64,000 nt of DNA from Streptomyces sulfonofaciens (GCF_014656295.1 NZ_BNCD01000007.1:124001-188000); one strand, 5' to 3'; counted from the first letter of the stretch, positions 26,754 through 35,264 are shown. Notes: generated by a model not told the origin, from the sequence alone. Program-made: numbers and translations.

Positions 26754-27023
26754 ATGGGTTACATCAGCTGGATCATTCTCGGACTGCTGGCCGGTGCCAT
26801 CGCCAAATTCCTGCTGCCGGGCCGCGACCCGGGCGGCCTGATCGGTACGACGGTCATCGGCATCATCGGCGCCTTCATCGGTGGCTGGATCTCCTCCACC
26901 TTCCTTGACCACCCGGTCACCAAGAACTTCTTCGACGGCGCCACCTGGCTGTCGGCGATCGGCGGGGCGCTCGTCCTGCTGATCGTCTACCGCATATTCT
27001 TCGGCGACTCGCGCAGCAGGTGA
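26754..27023 (+). CDS. GlsB/YeaQ/YmgE-family stress-response membrane protein
   Basis: An 89-residue, three-helix membrane protein (transglycosylase-associated family). Signature segments: SWIILGLLAGAIAKFLLPG, RDPGGLIGTTVIGIIGAFIG and SAIGGALVLLIVYRIFFGDS. Members are often induced by general or osmotic stress, but their mechanism is not established. ATG at 26754 follows AAAGGCAGG. It is monocistronic, followed by a very strong hairpin. Confidence 0.9.
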   Translation: MGYISWIILGLLAGAIAKFLLPGRDPGGLIGTTVIGIIGAFIGGWISSTFLDHPVTKNFFDGATWLSAIGGALVLLIVYRIFFGDSRSR

Positions 27024-27116
27024 GAGACGCGGTGGTCGGAGGGTGAGCCGTCCGGGTCCCGGCGTCATGCGCGTGCGGCCCCACCGCGCCGTGCGCCAAT
27101 GGCCGCGATCACCGTT

Positions 27117-27169
27117 GCAAACCTCCTCGGCCGGGTCCGGCTCGGTCGGGCCCGGCCGAGGAGGTTTGC
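27117..27169. terminator. 19-bp perfect stem between convergent genes
   Basis: GCAAACCTCCTCGGCCGGG at 27117..27135 and its exact complement at 27151..27169, with a 15-base loop. It separates the convergent GlsB-like and yajQ genes and likely ends transcription from both sides. Confidence 0.8.
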
Positions 27170-27245
27170 GGACCAGATGGACCGCGGCGGACGGAACGTA
27201 CGGTGGCGAAGAGGCCCGCACCGCCGGCGGGAAGCGCTCGGAGGT

Positions 27246-27734
27246 TCAGCGGTAGTTGACGAACTGCAGCGCGAAGTCGAAGTCGCGGCCCTTGAGGAGC
27301 GCGATCACGGCCTGGAGGTCGTCCCGGCTCTTGGAGGTCACCCGCAGCTCGTCCCCCTGCACCTGGGCCTTGACGCCCTTGGGGCCCTCATCGCGGATGA
27401 TCTTCGCCACCTTCTTGGCGTTCTCCTGGGAGATGCCTTCTTCGATGGACGCGAAGATCTTGTACTCCTTGCCGGAGAGCTGGGGCTCGCCCGCGTCGAG
27501 GACCTTGAGCGAGATGCCGCGCTTGACCAGCTTGGACTGGAACACGTCGAGGATCGCCTTCACGCGGTCCTCGGAGTTGGCCTGCATCAGGATCTTCTCG
27601 CCGGACCAGGCGATCGAGGCACCGACGTTCTTGAAGTCGTAGCGCTGCGAGATCTCCTTCGCGGCCTGGTTGAGGGCGTTGTCGACCTCCTGCCGCTCGA
27701 CCTTCGAGACGATGTCGAAACTGGAGTCGGCCAT
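27246..27734 (-). CDS. yajQ: YajQ-family nucleotide-binding protein
   Basis: A 162-residue YajQ/DUF520 protein. It starts MADSSFDIVSKVERQEVDNA and contains KEISQRYDFKNVGASI, GEKILMQANSEDRVKAILDV, KLVKRGISLKVLD, SQENAKKVAKIIRDEGPKGV and ends FDFALQFVNYR, all near family consensus. Members bind nucleotides and some act as cyclic-di-GMP receptors; which applies here is unknown. ATG at 27734 has AAGGAG nine bases upstream. It lies upstream of, and divergent to, tRNA-Tyr. Confidence 0.93.
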   Translation of the reverse strand: MADSSFDIVSKVERQEVDNALNQAAKEISQRYDFKNVGASIAWSGEKILMQANSEDRVKAILDVFQSKLVKRGISLKVLDAGEPQLSGKEYKIFASIEEGISQENAKKVAKIIRDEGPKGVKAQVQGDELRVTSKSRDDLQAVIALLKGRDFDFALQFVNYR

Positions 27735-27942
27735 GTCCTGTGGCTCCTTGTATCGGGGTGCATAGGTCACGGCCACCCGTCGCGCCGGAGGCCGCACCGT
27801 CCCAAGCGTAGTCACCCTCGGTGCGCCGGGCGCCGACCAAGGGCACCGATCAATCCGGTGGCGAAGCACCCCCGTCGATCAGGTATCGTTTACGTCGTTG
27901 CCACGGCGTTCCGCTCCAGGCGGGCACCCGGGCAGCATCCCC

Positions 27943-28024
27943 GGCGGTGTGCCCGAGCGGCCAAAGGGAGCAGACTGTAAATCTGCCGGCTCAGCCTTCC
28001 CAGGTTCGAATCCTGGCGCCGCCA
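27943..28024 (+). tRNA. tRNA-Tyr (GTA)
   Basis: 82-base class II tRNA. Acceptor GGCGGTG pairs with CGCCGCC; anticodon stem GCAGA/TCTGC encloses CTGTAAA with anticodon GTA at 27977..27979; long variable arm; T arm CCAGG-TTCGAAT-CCTGG. CCA is not encoded. In S. coelicolor the tRNA-Tyr gene here is the attachment site of SLP1. Confidence 0.95.
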
Positions 28025-28036
28025 CGCTGAGGGAGA

Positions 28037-28077
28037 CCCCCTCCGATCAGGTGACTCACCTGGTCGGAGGGGGTTTT
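28037..28077 (+). terminator. tRNA-Tyr terminator
   Basis: 18-bp stem CCCCCTCCGATCAGGTGA / TCACCTGGTCGGAGGGGG (one G-U) with a tiny loop, followed by TTTTCTTTG. Confidence 0.9.
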
Positions 28078-28209
28078 CTTTGTCCAACCCTGTGCGATTC
28101 ATCGCGGACGGGGCGTGGACGTGTCTCACCTCGTGCCGCCCGTATCGCACCGTTGATCAGTGCGTTTGTCCTCCAGGCGCCCTACCTGCCTTCGCCGGGG
28201 TGAGCATGA

Positions 28210-28323
28210 TCACTCCGGATCGCTCCACTTCCGCAGAGCCGCATCGATCCGGGCGTTCGCCCGCTCCCGCATCCGGTCGAGCGCCTCGGCGTACACCTTG
28301 TGCAACACCGCGATGCGGTGCCC
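28210..28323 (-). pseudogene. Remnant of a tyrosine recombinase (integrase) C-terminus
   Basis: The minus frame ends GHRIAVLHKVYAEALDRM, RERANARIDAALRKW. This matches the extreme C-terminus of actinobacterial tyrosine integrases (pattern GHsvaVLlkVYAkclDg...aNarIeaAL), including the catalytic tyrosine in VYA. No catalytic Arg-His-x-x-Arg part is found upstream; sequence beyond ~28330 does not align with an integrase by eye. It lies ~190 bases from the tRNA-Tyr 3' end, the usual place for int of a tRNA-integrating element. I read it as a decayed relic. Confidence 0.6.
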
Positions 28324-28487
28324 CGGCGTCCCGGCGCCCCGGCACAGCGGGTCCACCCTCTCGCATCGGCCCCGGAGAGCTTGACGGAGCAGTGGCGAAC
28401 GCCGTAGGTCAGTGCCGTAGGAACGCAAGAAACGTAAGAGGGGCTTGCCGGACGTGGGACCCCCGTTTCTCGTGTGTGCCGGAGGGG

Positions 28488-30374
28488 TCAGGCCGCGCCT
28501 TGGAAGGTTTCCGTTGCGGGCATGCCGGCCAGCCAACGATCTGCCCAGGCGTCGCAGGTGTCGCGGCGCAGTTCATGGGTGGAAGCGTGGGGCGCGCCCT
28601 CCAGGAGTGCGTTCAGACTGTCGGTGAGACCGGTCCCCGCCAGGAAGTGGACGAGCGAGCCTACGGAGGTGGCTGCCTCCGGTGTGACGGGGCCACCGTG
28701 AGCCAGTGAGTTGCGGATGGCCCGCAGGCGCCTGGTGGAGCGCGACCACCGGCCTTCGAGGCTCTCGTACCAGGCTCGCATGCCGGCTCCGTCTGCCAAC
28801 CGGGCCGCCACACCTGTAGCTCTTCTGCGCTGCCTACTGTGCCGCGGATAGACGGATATGAGGTCGGGCAACGCGGAGATGACCTCGCGGATGTCGATGT
28901 CGAAGTCTCTGCCCTTGTGCTTCACCAGTCGGCTCCGAACATCGCGGGCCGCGTTGCGCACGTCGGTTGTGAAGTGGCCGAGGTCGTCGGTGGAGTGCCA
29001 GGCGACATCGGCGAGTGTGTCCACGACCTGGTGCCGTATCCAGGCGTTCTTGTGAAAGTGATCCAAGTAGTCGTACCAGTCCAGTGCCGCGACTCGGGTG
29101 GCGAGCAGCTCAAGGATACGAACGTCGAGCACGATCGCGGGAAGGGGCGGTTGGGCACCGGATGCCTTCCACCAGCCGATCGCATCGACGACCTCGGCGA
29201 GATCAGAACCAGTTCCGGGAAGGTGGGGCGCGATACGCGGAGCCATGCGACTCAGACGCTCGGCCGTGGCGTCCATGCGCGCATACGGCATCGCAAAGTC
29301 CTCCTCCGCCAAGCGGAATGCATGGGTCCCTGCCCAGGCGCCATCGACGGTGTGGATGTAACCCTCGTACATTTCCCAACCGCGACGGTCCTCGGGGAAG
29401 GTCGAGGCCAAGATCATGGAGCGTACTTGGAGTGAGGATTCGGCCGGCGCGTTCGCATACGCGTCCGTGCCAAGGTCCACGCGGGCGAGTACCACATGAG
29501 GTTCGTCAGGGAACGACTCCGTGGGGAAGAAGGAGTCCTGGTTGGCCACCTCGGGCGGAAGCCGAGAACGGAAAGGACCGCCGGCTGCTGCATTGCCCAT
29601 GAACCATTCGCGGTCGTACAGGGTGATGGGGCCGAACGACTGCACCATCCCGGCGAGGCGGGCCTTGGCGAAAGCGTGCCACACCACGTGCCGCGCCTGC
29701 CGTGGGGGAGTGACGACCGTACGAGCGCACAGACTCAGACGCTCAGCTTCTGCCACTCCGGCTCCCGCCGTCACCTCCCGGGGAGAGAGGGGCCCCGGTT
29801 CCTCGATGTCTCCAAGCGCGAGGCGGGCCATCTGGACATCCACGCGCCGATCTCGCAGAACGCCGACGAGCCTTCGTGTGACGTCGGATGACCTGCGTCC
29901 GGTTCGTTCGAGGAGGTTCTGCAGGAGAGCGATGCGGGCGCAGATCACTGCGTAGGTCTCATCACCGCGGACAGCGTCGACGACATCCGCCCAAGCACGT
30001 CCCAACTGGTCACCGGATGACGCTGCTCGGGCGAGCGCGCGCAGTGCGGTCAGGGCCCGCGCCCTTTGCTGATCCGCGTCTTTCGCGGGCAGGCCGGCCA
30101 TCGCCCGGCGGACGGCACCGAGGTGGCCGCTCAGTCCTCGCCGGTACGCCGGCCCTGTGGCCTGGACCGCGAAGTCGTAGTCGTCAATGGCGGCAAGCCA
30201 GGCGAGGCGGTGGCGCTTGTGGTACTCGCGGGGTTCGTCGAGCCATGACTCGAGCTGATCCAGCGCCGCGGTCAAGCCCAGCTCTTTCCCCTCCGTCGCG
30301 ATCCGCCGGTCGTTGAGAATCTCCGCCAACTCGAACGTCCACGGCGGGTCGACCTGTAATTCTCCACAGAACAT
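28488..30374 (-). CDS. Unknown protein with C-terminal HEPN-like RNSLAH motif
   Basis: A 628-residue soluble, mostly helical protein I do not recognise. Near the C-terminus RRLRAIRNSLAHGGPVT contains R-N-S-L-A-H (about residues 554-559), which fits the Rx4H motif of HEPN domains (RNases of toxins, abortive-infection and CRISPR effectors), though the same motif also occurs in inactive helical domains. A middle portion (~260-360) is beta-rich with YDREWFMGNAAAGGPF and HVVLARVDLGTDAYANA. Codon 6 is TTA, so translation should need the bldA tRNA. GC looks lower than in neighbours. Position next to an integrase relic at tRNA-Tyr suggests mobile cargo, possibly defence; function is inference. ATG at 30374 has only a weak purine tract upstream. 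Confidence 0.65.
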   Translation of the reverse strand: MFCGELQVDPPWTFELAEILNDRRIATEGKELGLTAALDQLESWLDEPREYHKRHRLAWLAAIDDYDFAVQATGPAYRRGLSGHLGAVRRAMAGLPAKDADQQRARALTALRALARAASSGDQLGRAWADVVDAVRGDETYAVICARIALLQNLLERTGRRSSDVTRRLVGVLRDRRVDVQMARLALGDIEEPGPLSPREVTAGAGVAEAERLSLCARTVVTPPRQARHVVWHAFAKARLAGMVQSFGPITLYDREWFMGNAAAGGPFRSRLPPEVANQDSFFPTESFPDEPHVVLARVDLGTDAYANAPAESSLQVRSMILASTFPEDRRGWEMYEGYIHTVDGAWAGTHAFRLAEEDFAMPYARMDATAERLSRMAPRIAPHLPGTGSDLAEVVDAIGWWKASGAQPPLPAIVLDVRILELLATRVAALDWYDYLDHFHKNAWIRHQVVDTLADVAWHSTDDLGHFTTDVRNAARDVRSRLVKHKGRDFDIDIREVISALPDLISVYPRHSRQRRRATGVAARLADGAGMRAWYESLEGRWSRSTRRLRAIRNSLAHGGPVTPEAATSVGSLVHFLAGTGLTDSLNALLEGAPHASTHELRRDTCDAWADRWLAGMPATETFQGAA

Positions 30375-30428
30375 GGCCCCAGTCTGCCTGCGGCGTGCGA
30401 GAGCGGTGACACGGAATGGAGAGCGAAG

Positions 30429-30480
30429 CGATCGTCGTACGGCCGATCGGCCGATCGGCCGATCAACCGTACGACGATCG
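30429..30480. repeat. Large inverted repeat (potential cruciform)
   Basis: Perfect 14-bp arms CGATCGTCGTACGG and CCGTACGACGATCG flank 24 bases made of three CCGATCGG-like units, themselves palindromic. It lies ~55 bases upstream of the RNSLAH gene start. Could be an operator or origin-like site. Confidence 0.85.
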
Positions 30481-30527
30481 GCTGGTCTGCTGGTCTGCCG
30501 AGCGGCTGGTCTGCTGGTCTGCTGACT
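30480..30527. repeat. CTGGTCTG tandem repeats
   Basis: Four copies of GCTGGTCT in two pairs separated by GCCGAGCG, directly abutting the inverted repeat. Confidence 0.8.
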
Positions 30528-30623
30528 TTGCTGGTTCGTTCCGAGATCGCCCGCCGCCTGGCTGCGTCGCTTGGCGCGGCTGACGTGGCGGCGGGTCGTA
30601 CGGGCGCCGCCGCATGGCGAGAC

Positions 30624-30660
30624 CCCCTTCCGACCTGCGCAATCAGCAGGTCGGAAGGGG
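30624..30660. terminator. 15-bp stem terminator, resembling the tRNA-Tyr terminator
   Basis: CCCCTTCCGACCTGC / GCAGGTCGGAAGGGG with a seven-base loop. Preceded by GGCGCCGCC...GAGAC, the same order of words seen at the tRNA-Tyr 3' end. It may now end transcription of the minus-strand hydrolase remnant. Confidence 0.75.
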
Positions 30661-30803
30661 TTTCGCCGTTCCCGGACAGCGCGCCGCGGGGCTGGGCGGG
30701 TGGCCTGCCTTCCGCGCGCTCCCCTTCCCGCAAGGATCCGGGCTCACGCTCACGCCAGGAAGCGGGCTCACGCGCGAGCCCGGAGCAGGTCCCCGCGAGG
30801 CTG

Positions 30804-31970
30804 TCAGCGAAGGGTGGCTTCCACATCCACGGTGGTGATGTCGGAGTCGGGGTGCAGACGGCCGGTCAGGATGGGGTCGACCGTCGTGTCGCCCAGCAGG
30901 TAGCGGCGGAAGAAGGCATCGATGCAGGTCGTGCCGACGTGGCGCTGCTGCTGTTCCGTCAGTTGCCCGGCGGCGGGCGCGTCGTCGCGGTCGGTGCAGT
31001 AGCCGGGGTGCCCGTCGACGGGGAAGGCGTCGTCTCTGGAGCCCACCTGGCCGCTCTGCGGTGACCACCGTGTGTTGAAGTAGCCGTGGTCCGCCCCGTG
31101 CACCTCGAACTGGTAGAAGCCGCTCTCGGTCCTGTCGGCCGCGCCTGCGGCGAAGGGGACGACCTCTTTGGTGACCTGCCCGTCGCAGGTGCCCCGTACC
31201 ACTGCCAAGGGGGTCCTGGTGATCCGGTGGGCGGCCATGTCCTCGGTGACCAGGTTGTAGGCGGGGGCGAGGGCGACGACCGCCTTGACGCCGACGCCGG
31301 CGGGCCACTGACCTCGATGGCTTTCCGCGGCCTGCCAGGTGGCGCCCGCACCGCCGCGCGAGTGGCCCATGATGCCGACGTCGCTCATGTCGGCGTGGTG
31401 CGCGAAGGCGACGCCGCGTGGACTGCCGGTGGCCGGGTCGACGAACTTTCCTGCGAGGGCGCCCTTGCCGGTGGAGTCGAGCCGTTGCCACAGGGAGAGG
31501 TGTTCGTTGATCAGTCCGGCCAGGGAGGAGGCGTTTCCGTCTCCCCATACGGATGAGGCGTTGATGCCGTTGGCGCGGATGGACACCACGACGAAGCCCT
31601 GACCGGCCAGGTTCCGGCCCAGGTAGTCGTAGCCGCGCTCGTTGGGAAGGGGCTTCGTTCCCGGCGCGCAGGGCCAGCCGAAGAGCTTCCTGCCGGCGGC
31701 CGCGTACGCGTACGCGTCCTCGTCCCCGGCCTGCTCGGCGGCGGTGCCGCCGCCGCACGACGCCCCGCCGAGGAAGACGCGCTCCGCGCCGACGCGCCGG
31801 AACTCGGCGAGCGCGTCGCGGGCCTCGCGGTCGGCGCGGTCGATGTGCGTGCTGTCGGCGACCTTCTGCGAGGCGCCTTGGTCCGTGGCGGCGGACGCCG
31901 TGGCGGCCGATGGTCCGCTCGGCGGCGGCCGGGCCCCGCGGCGCGGGCGCGGACAGTCGCGACCTCGGCT
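30804..31970 (-). pseudogene. Chimeric, N-terminally truncated alpha/beta hydrolase
   Basis: The last ~330 codons match secreted streptomycete esterases: GWPCAPGTKPLPNERGYDYL, VVVSIRANGINASS, nucleophile elbow GIMGHSRGGAGATWQ, GTCDGQVTKEVVPF, HGADHGYFNTRWSP and QQRHVGTTCIDAFFRRYLLG. Upstream, instead of a signal peptide and first beta strands, the frame reads DALAEFRRVGAERVFLGGAS then CGGG, which looks like the nucleophile elbow of a different hydrolase. No ATG, GTG or TTG gives a sensible start, and the frame runs back into the ASCH gene. Probably a recombination remnant; a product, if any, would lack secretion and part of the fold. Confidence 0.65.
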
Positions 31971-31986
31971 TGGGAGACGGCCGGGG

Positions 31987-32442
31987 TCAGCCGCGGTGGC
32001 GCAGGTCGGTGAGGAGGCGGAACCGCTCCAGGACCAGCGGGGTGCCGTCGTCCACGGTGAACCCGGGGTCCTCCAGCGCCGCCCGGACCTCCTCGCCGTG
32101 CCAGAACCGCTCGTGTCCCGCCCGCCACTCGGCGACGCCGGTGTACCCCTCGCCCTCGTCCAGGGCATGCGCGAGATCCACCTGCGCCAGGGGCACGACA
32201 CGGACGTCGGTCACCTCGATGACGGCGACGGGGCGGTCCTCGGAGTCGATGACGACGGCGCGCCGGCCGACCTCCGGAAGGGGCTCCTGCTCGTGCTCGT
32301 AGTCGACGAGGAGCCCCGTCGTGGAGGTCTTGGACCCGTCCAGGACCGCCGCGACGAGCTGGTCGCGCAGAGGGCCGGGGAAGGCGAACTCCGCCCTGGG
32401 CAAAGAAGCGGGGTCCGGGCCCGAGGGCAGGTCGGTCGTCAC
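31987..32442 (-). CDS. ASCH-domain protein
   Basis: A 151-residue protein with an ASCH (PUA-like beta-barrel) domain: FPGPLRDQLVAAVLDGSKTS opens the fold, GLLVDYEHEQEPLPEVGRRA and VAVIEVTDVRVVPLAQVD follow, and GVAEWRAGHERFWHG is the conserved WRxxHxxFW segment. ASCH proteins are expected to bind RNA or modified nucleosides (E. coli YqfB hydrolyses N4-acetylcytidine); the specific role here is unknown. GTG start at 32442. It abuts the hydrolase remnant with no spacer. Confidence 0.85.
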   Translation of the reverse strand: MTTDLPSGPDPASLPRAEFAFPGPLRDQLVAAVLDGSKTSTTGLLVDYEHEQEPLPEVGRRAVVIDSEDRPVAVIEVTDVRVVPLAQVDLAHALDEGEGYTGVAEWRAGHERFWHGEEVRAALEDPGFTVDDGTPLVLERFRLLTDLRHRG

Positions 32443-32561
32443 GCGGACAGGGTAGTCATGACGACATGGCAGTCAGGCCGAGGACAGTCATGCGGACACG
32501 GTCACGGCGGGGAGCGGGCCCGTCGCGTGGCAGGCGCCTACGCGCGCCGGCGCACAGGGTG

Positions 32562-32642
32562 CGTGTGACCGTTGACCGGTCGTGTGACCGTCGACCGGTC
32601 GTGGGACCGTCCGCGGGTCGTGTGACCGTCCACGGGTCGCGT
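32562..32642. repeat. About four 20-bp tandem repeats (GTGTGACCGTYSACSGGTCG)
   Basis: Degenerate units of GTGTGACCGTCGACCGGTC in the 387-base gap between the ASCH and SDR genes. The remainder (32650-32829) is CCG-rich with ACGCCGGGCC repeats and no gene. Confidence 0.7.
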
Positions 32643-32829
32643 GGCCGCCCGCAGCGGGGGGCCGCCCACCTAACGCCGCAGCCGCCTTCCGCGGAACACC
32701 GGCCGACCCTCTACCCGCGACCCAATACCCAGTGCCGGACCGACCCTCTGCCGAACGCCGGGCCGCCCCTGCGCCCAACACCGGGCCCGACCCTCCGCCG
32801 GACGCCGGGCCGTCCTTACCGCGGCCGCA

Positions 32830-33486
32830 TCAGTTCCCGGCCACCGCCTTCACGGCGACCGACACCGGCGACGAGCCGCTGATCAGTTCCAGGGTCAGGC
32901 CCGCGGTCGCGGACGAGTCCACCAACTCGGCCAGGACCGCGGCCACGTCGTCCCGGGTCACGCGTCCGCGACCGGTGCGTGCCTCCAGGCGCACCTGGCC
33001 GGTGCCGGGGTCGTTCGTCAGCGCGCCGGGCCGCAGGATCGTCCAGTCCAGGCCGGACCGCCCGCGGATGTCCTCCTCCGCCTGGCCTTTGGCCCGCAGA
33101 TAGGCGTCGAAGACCTCGTCACCCTCGTGGCCCGGGTCGGCGCCCTGCGAGGAGACGAGGACGAAGCGCCGGACACCGGCGCGTTCGGCGGCGTCCGCGA
33201 GCAGCACGGCGGCGTCGCGGTCCACGCTCTCCTTGCGGGCGGCCCCGCTGCCCGGCCCCGCACCCGCCGCGAAGACCGCGGCATCCGCGCCCTCCAGCAG
33301 GCCCGCCACCTCGTCGGCCGACGCCGACTCCAGGTCGCACACCGACGGCTCGGCTCCGGCCGCCCGGACGTCGTCCGCGTGTGCCGGGTTGCGGATCAGT
33401 CCCACGGCCTCGTCGCCCCGCGCGGCGAGCAGCTTCGCAAGCCGCAACGCGATCTGACCATGTCCTCCGGCGATGACAGTACGCAT
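32830..33486 (-). CDS. NAD(P)H-binding atypical SDR (NmrA/YwnB-like)
   Basis: A 218-residue Rossmann protein. The N-terminal nucleotide-binding loop is VIAGGHGQIALRLAKLLAAR (GGxGxIA, a variant of GxxGxxG), followed by RNPAHADDVRAAGAEPSVCD, FAAGAGPGSGAARKESVDRD, RFVLVSSQGAD and YLRAKGQAEEDIRGRSGLDW with the Tyr-Lys-like YxxxK position (YLRAK). Substrate is unknown. ATG at 33486 directly precedes the dinucleotide loop. Monocistronic. Confidence 0.83.
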   Translation of the reverse strand: MRTVIAGGHGQIALRLAKLLAARGDEAVGLIRNPAHADDVRAAGAEPSVCDLESASADEVAGLLEGADAAVFAAGAGPGSGAARKESVDRDAAVLLADAAERAGVRRFVLVSSQGADPGHEGDEVFDAYLRAKGQAEEDIRGRSGLDWTILRPGALTNDPGTGQVRLEARTGRGRVTRDDVAAVLAELVDSSATAGLTLELISGSSPVSVAVKAVAGN

Positions 33487-33721
33487 GCCTTCGACCGTAC
33501 GCCGCACGGGGCGGGTACGCGCACCCGACGCGGCCCACCCCGGCCCTCCGGCACTCCGGTGCCCGGCTCCGCCGCATCTCGGGCAACCGGGCACTGGGGC
33601 GCTCCCGGGCGCCGCGGCACTCCCGGGCACTGGGGTCCCCTGCGTCCGCGCACCTCGGGCAACCGGACACTTCGGCGGCCCCAGGACGCCACCGCGGCGA
33701 AGGTCGCGTCCCGGCCCCCGG

Positions 33722-35080
33722 CTACGTCCCGTCCCACCCGATCCCGCGCGGCCGGCCGCCCTGCCGGGGCAGGTCCAGTGCCACCGCGACGGCCGAGTCG
33801 CAGTACTCCCGCACCGAGCTGATACGGGCCACGAGGCGCCCGCGGTGGATCACGACGCGGCTGTACGCGAGCGAGAGGACGTCCGCCAGCCGGCGGCCCC
33901 GCACCGCCAGCAGCTCCGCGGGGAAGCCCGCCTCCACCCGTACCTCGGGCAGGCCGAGGGCGGCGCGTGCCGCCCCGCTCACCGCGTCGTAGGCGTCGGC
34001 CGGGCCGAGCCCGTCCTGGGAGGCCAGCAGGTAGGCGGCCTCCAGCGGGTCTCCGCGGCCGACCGGGTTCGCCGTGTCGCGCAGCGCGCCGCTGCCCGCG
34101 GCGATCCGAACACCGGCGGCGCGCAGCAGCCGGACCGGCGCCGTGTCCGCACGCTCCGTGACCCCGGTCCGCTCCGGCACGCCGTCCGGCGCGGGCATAC
34201 CGAGCGCGCCGAGCCCGCCGGGACCGGAGGTCCCGCAGCCGCCCTGCGGCAGGCAGACCACCGTCACCCCCGCGGCGGCGAGCCGTTCCGCCGCCCGTGC
34301 GGCGACCTTCGCGGGCAGCCGTCCGAGGCCGCCGCACGGCCCGATCGCCACGCCGGGCCGCAGCCCGCCGACCGCCGCGGCCAGCCGGGCCAGCCGGGCC
34401 GGATCGTCACCGTCCGTGTGCAGGTCCACCGGGCAGCCGTGCTCGGCCGCGATGTCCAGAACGGCCTCCACGTAGCCGGCGGGGTCGGGATCGGCGTCCG
34501 GGCAGCCGCCCACCACCGAGGCCCCCATCTTGACCGCGTCCCTGAGCAGGGCCAGGCCCTCGGCTCCGGCGGCTCCGGTCAGCACGCGCGGCACCGCCAC
34601 CACCGACAGGTCGGCGAGGCCGCGCAGCGCCCGCCCGGCCTCCAGGACCGCCTCCAGGGCGTCCAGGCCGTGCACCTCGCCGATGCGCACGTGCGAACGC
34701 AGGGCCGTGGCCCCGTGGCCCAACTGGAGCAGTGCGGCCTCCGTGGCGCGCCGCTGGACGTCGTCCGCCTCGTAGCCGGCGGGCGCGTCCGCCTCGGCGG
34801 ACAGGGCCGTGTCGCTGTGCGCGTGCGGCTCCGCGGGTGCGGGCAGCAGCAGGTAGCCGTCGAGGTCGACCAGCGCGGTGCCGGGCGGCGCGCCGAGGCT
34901 GCCCACGGTGCCGACCGCCTCGATGCGGGCCCCGGCCAGGCGTACGTCCACCGTGCGGCCGTCCGCCAGCCGGGCGCCGCTGAGCAGCATGCCGCCGCCC
35001 TCGCCCGCGGCCCCGCCCCATCCGTCGAAGAAGCCGGCACGGCCGGCGGACGGGGGCCACTGCGGCTGGCTGTCGGGCAT
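33722..35080 (-). CDS. Amidohydrolase-superfamily protein, cytosine-deaminase-like, with altered active site
   Basis: A 452-residue protein of the cytosine deaminase-like amidohydrolases. It has the beta-sandwich ends (LLSGARLADGRTVDVRLAG; VVIHRGRLVA) and the barrel motifs LLPAPAEPHAHSDTAL (first HxH, His86/His88), TALRSHVRIGEV and CPVDLHTDGDD. Two catalytic positions look changed: where relatives have SHCF-like His, this reads AIGPCGGLGRLP, and the usual GSDxxRDPxNP reads GSGALRDTANP, losing the metal/catalytic Asp. It may therefore be inactive or use another chemistry. AGGAG precedes the ATG at 35080. Confidence 0.75.
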   Translation of the reverse strand: MPDSQPQWPPSAGRAGFFDGWGGAAGEGGGMLLSGARLADGRTVDVRLAGARIEAVGTVGSLGAPPGTALVDLDGYLLLPAPAEPHAHSDTALSAEADAPAGYEADDVQRRATEAALLQLGHGATALRSHVRIGEVHGLDALEAVLEAGRALRGLADLSVVAVPRVLTGAAGAEGLALLRDAVKMGASVVGGCPDADPDPAGYVEAVLDIAAEHGCPVDLHTDGDDPARLARLAAAVGGLRPGVAIGPCGGLGRLPAKVAARAAERLAAAGVTVVCLPQGGCGTSGPGGLGALGMPAPDGVPERTGVTERADTAPVRLLRAAGVRIAAGSGALRDTANPVGRGDPLEAAYLLASQDGLGPADAYDAVSGAARAALGLPEVRVEAGFPAELLAVRGRRLADVLSLAYSRVVIHRGRLVARISSVREYCDSAVAVALDLPRQGGRPRGIGWDGT

Positions 35081-35264
35081 CGGGCTCCTGGCGTCCGGGG
35101 GAGTACGCCGAGCCTAGGGTGACCGCCCCGGCCCGTCCGGGAGGAGCGGAATAGTCGTACCGGTGTGGTGCGCTGTACGGGAGGAGAGGGCCTGCGCCGG
35201 ACTCCGGCCGGTGAAGCCCTGGCCATGACGTGGCAGGTCCCAGCGCCAGGGCTGCGAAACGGAT

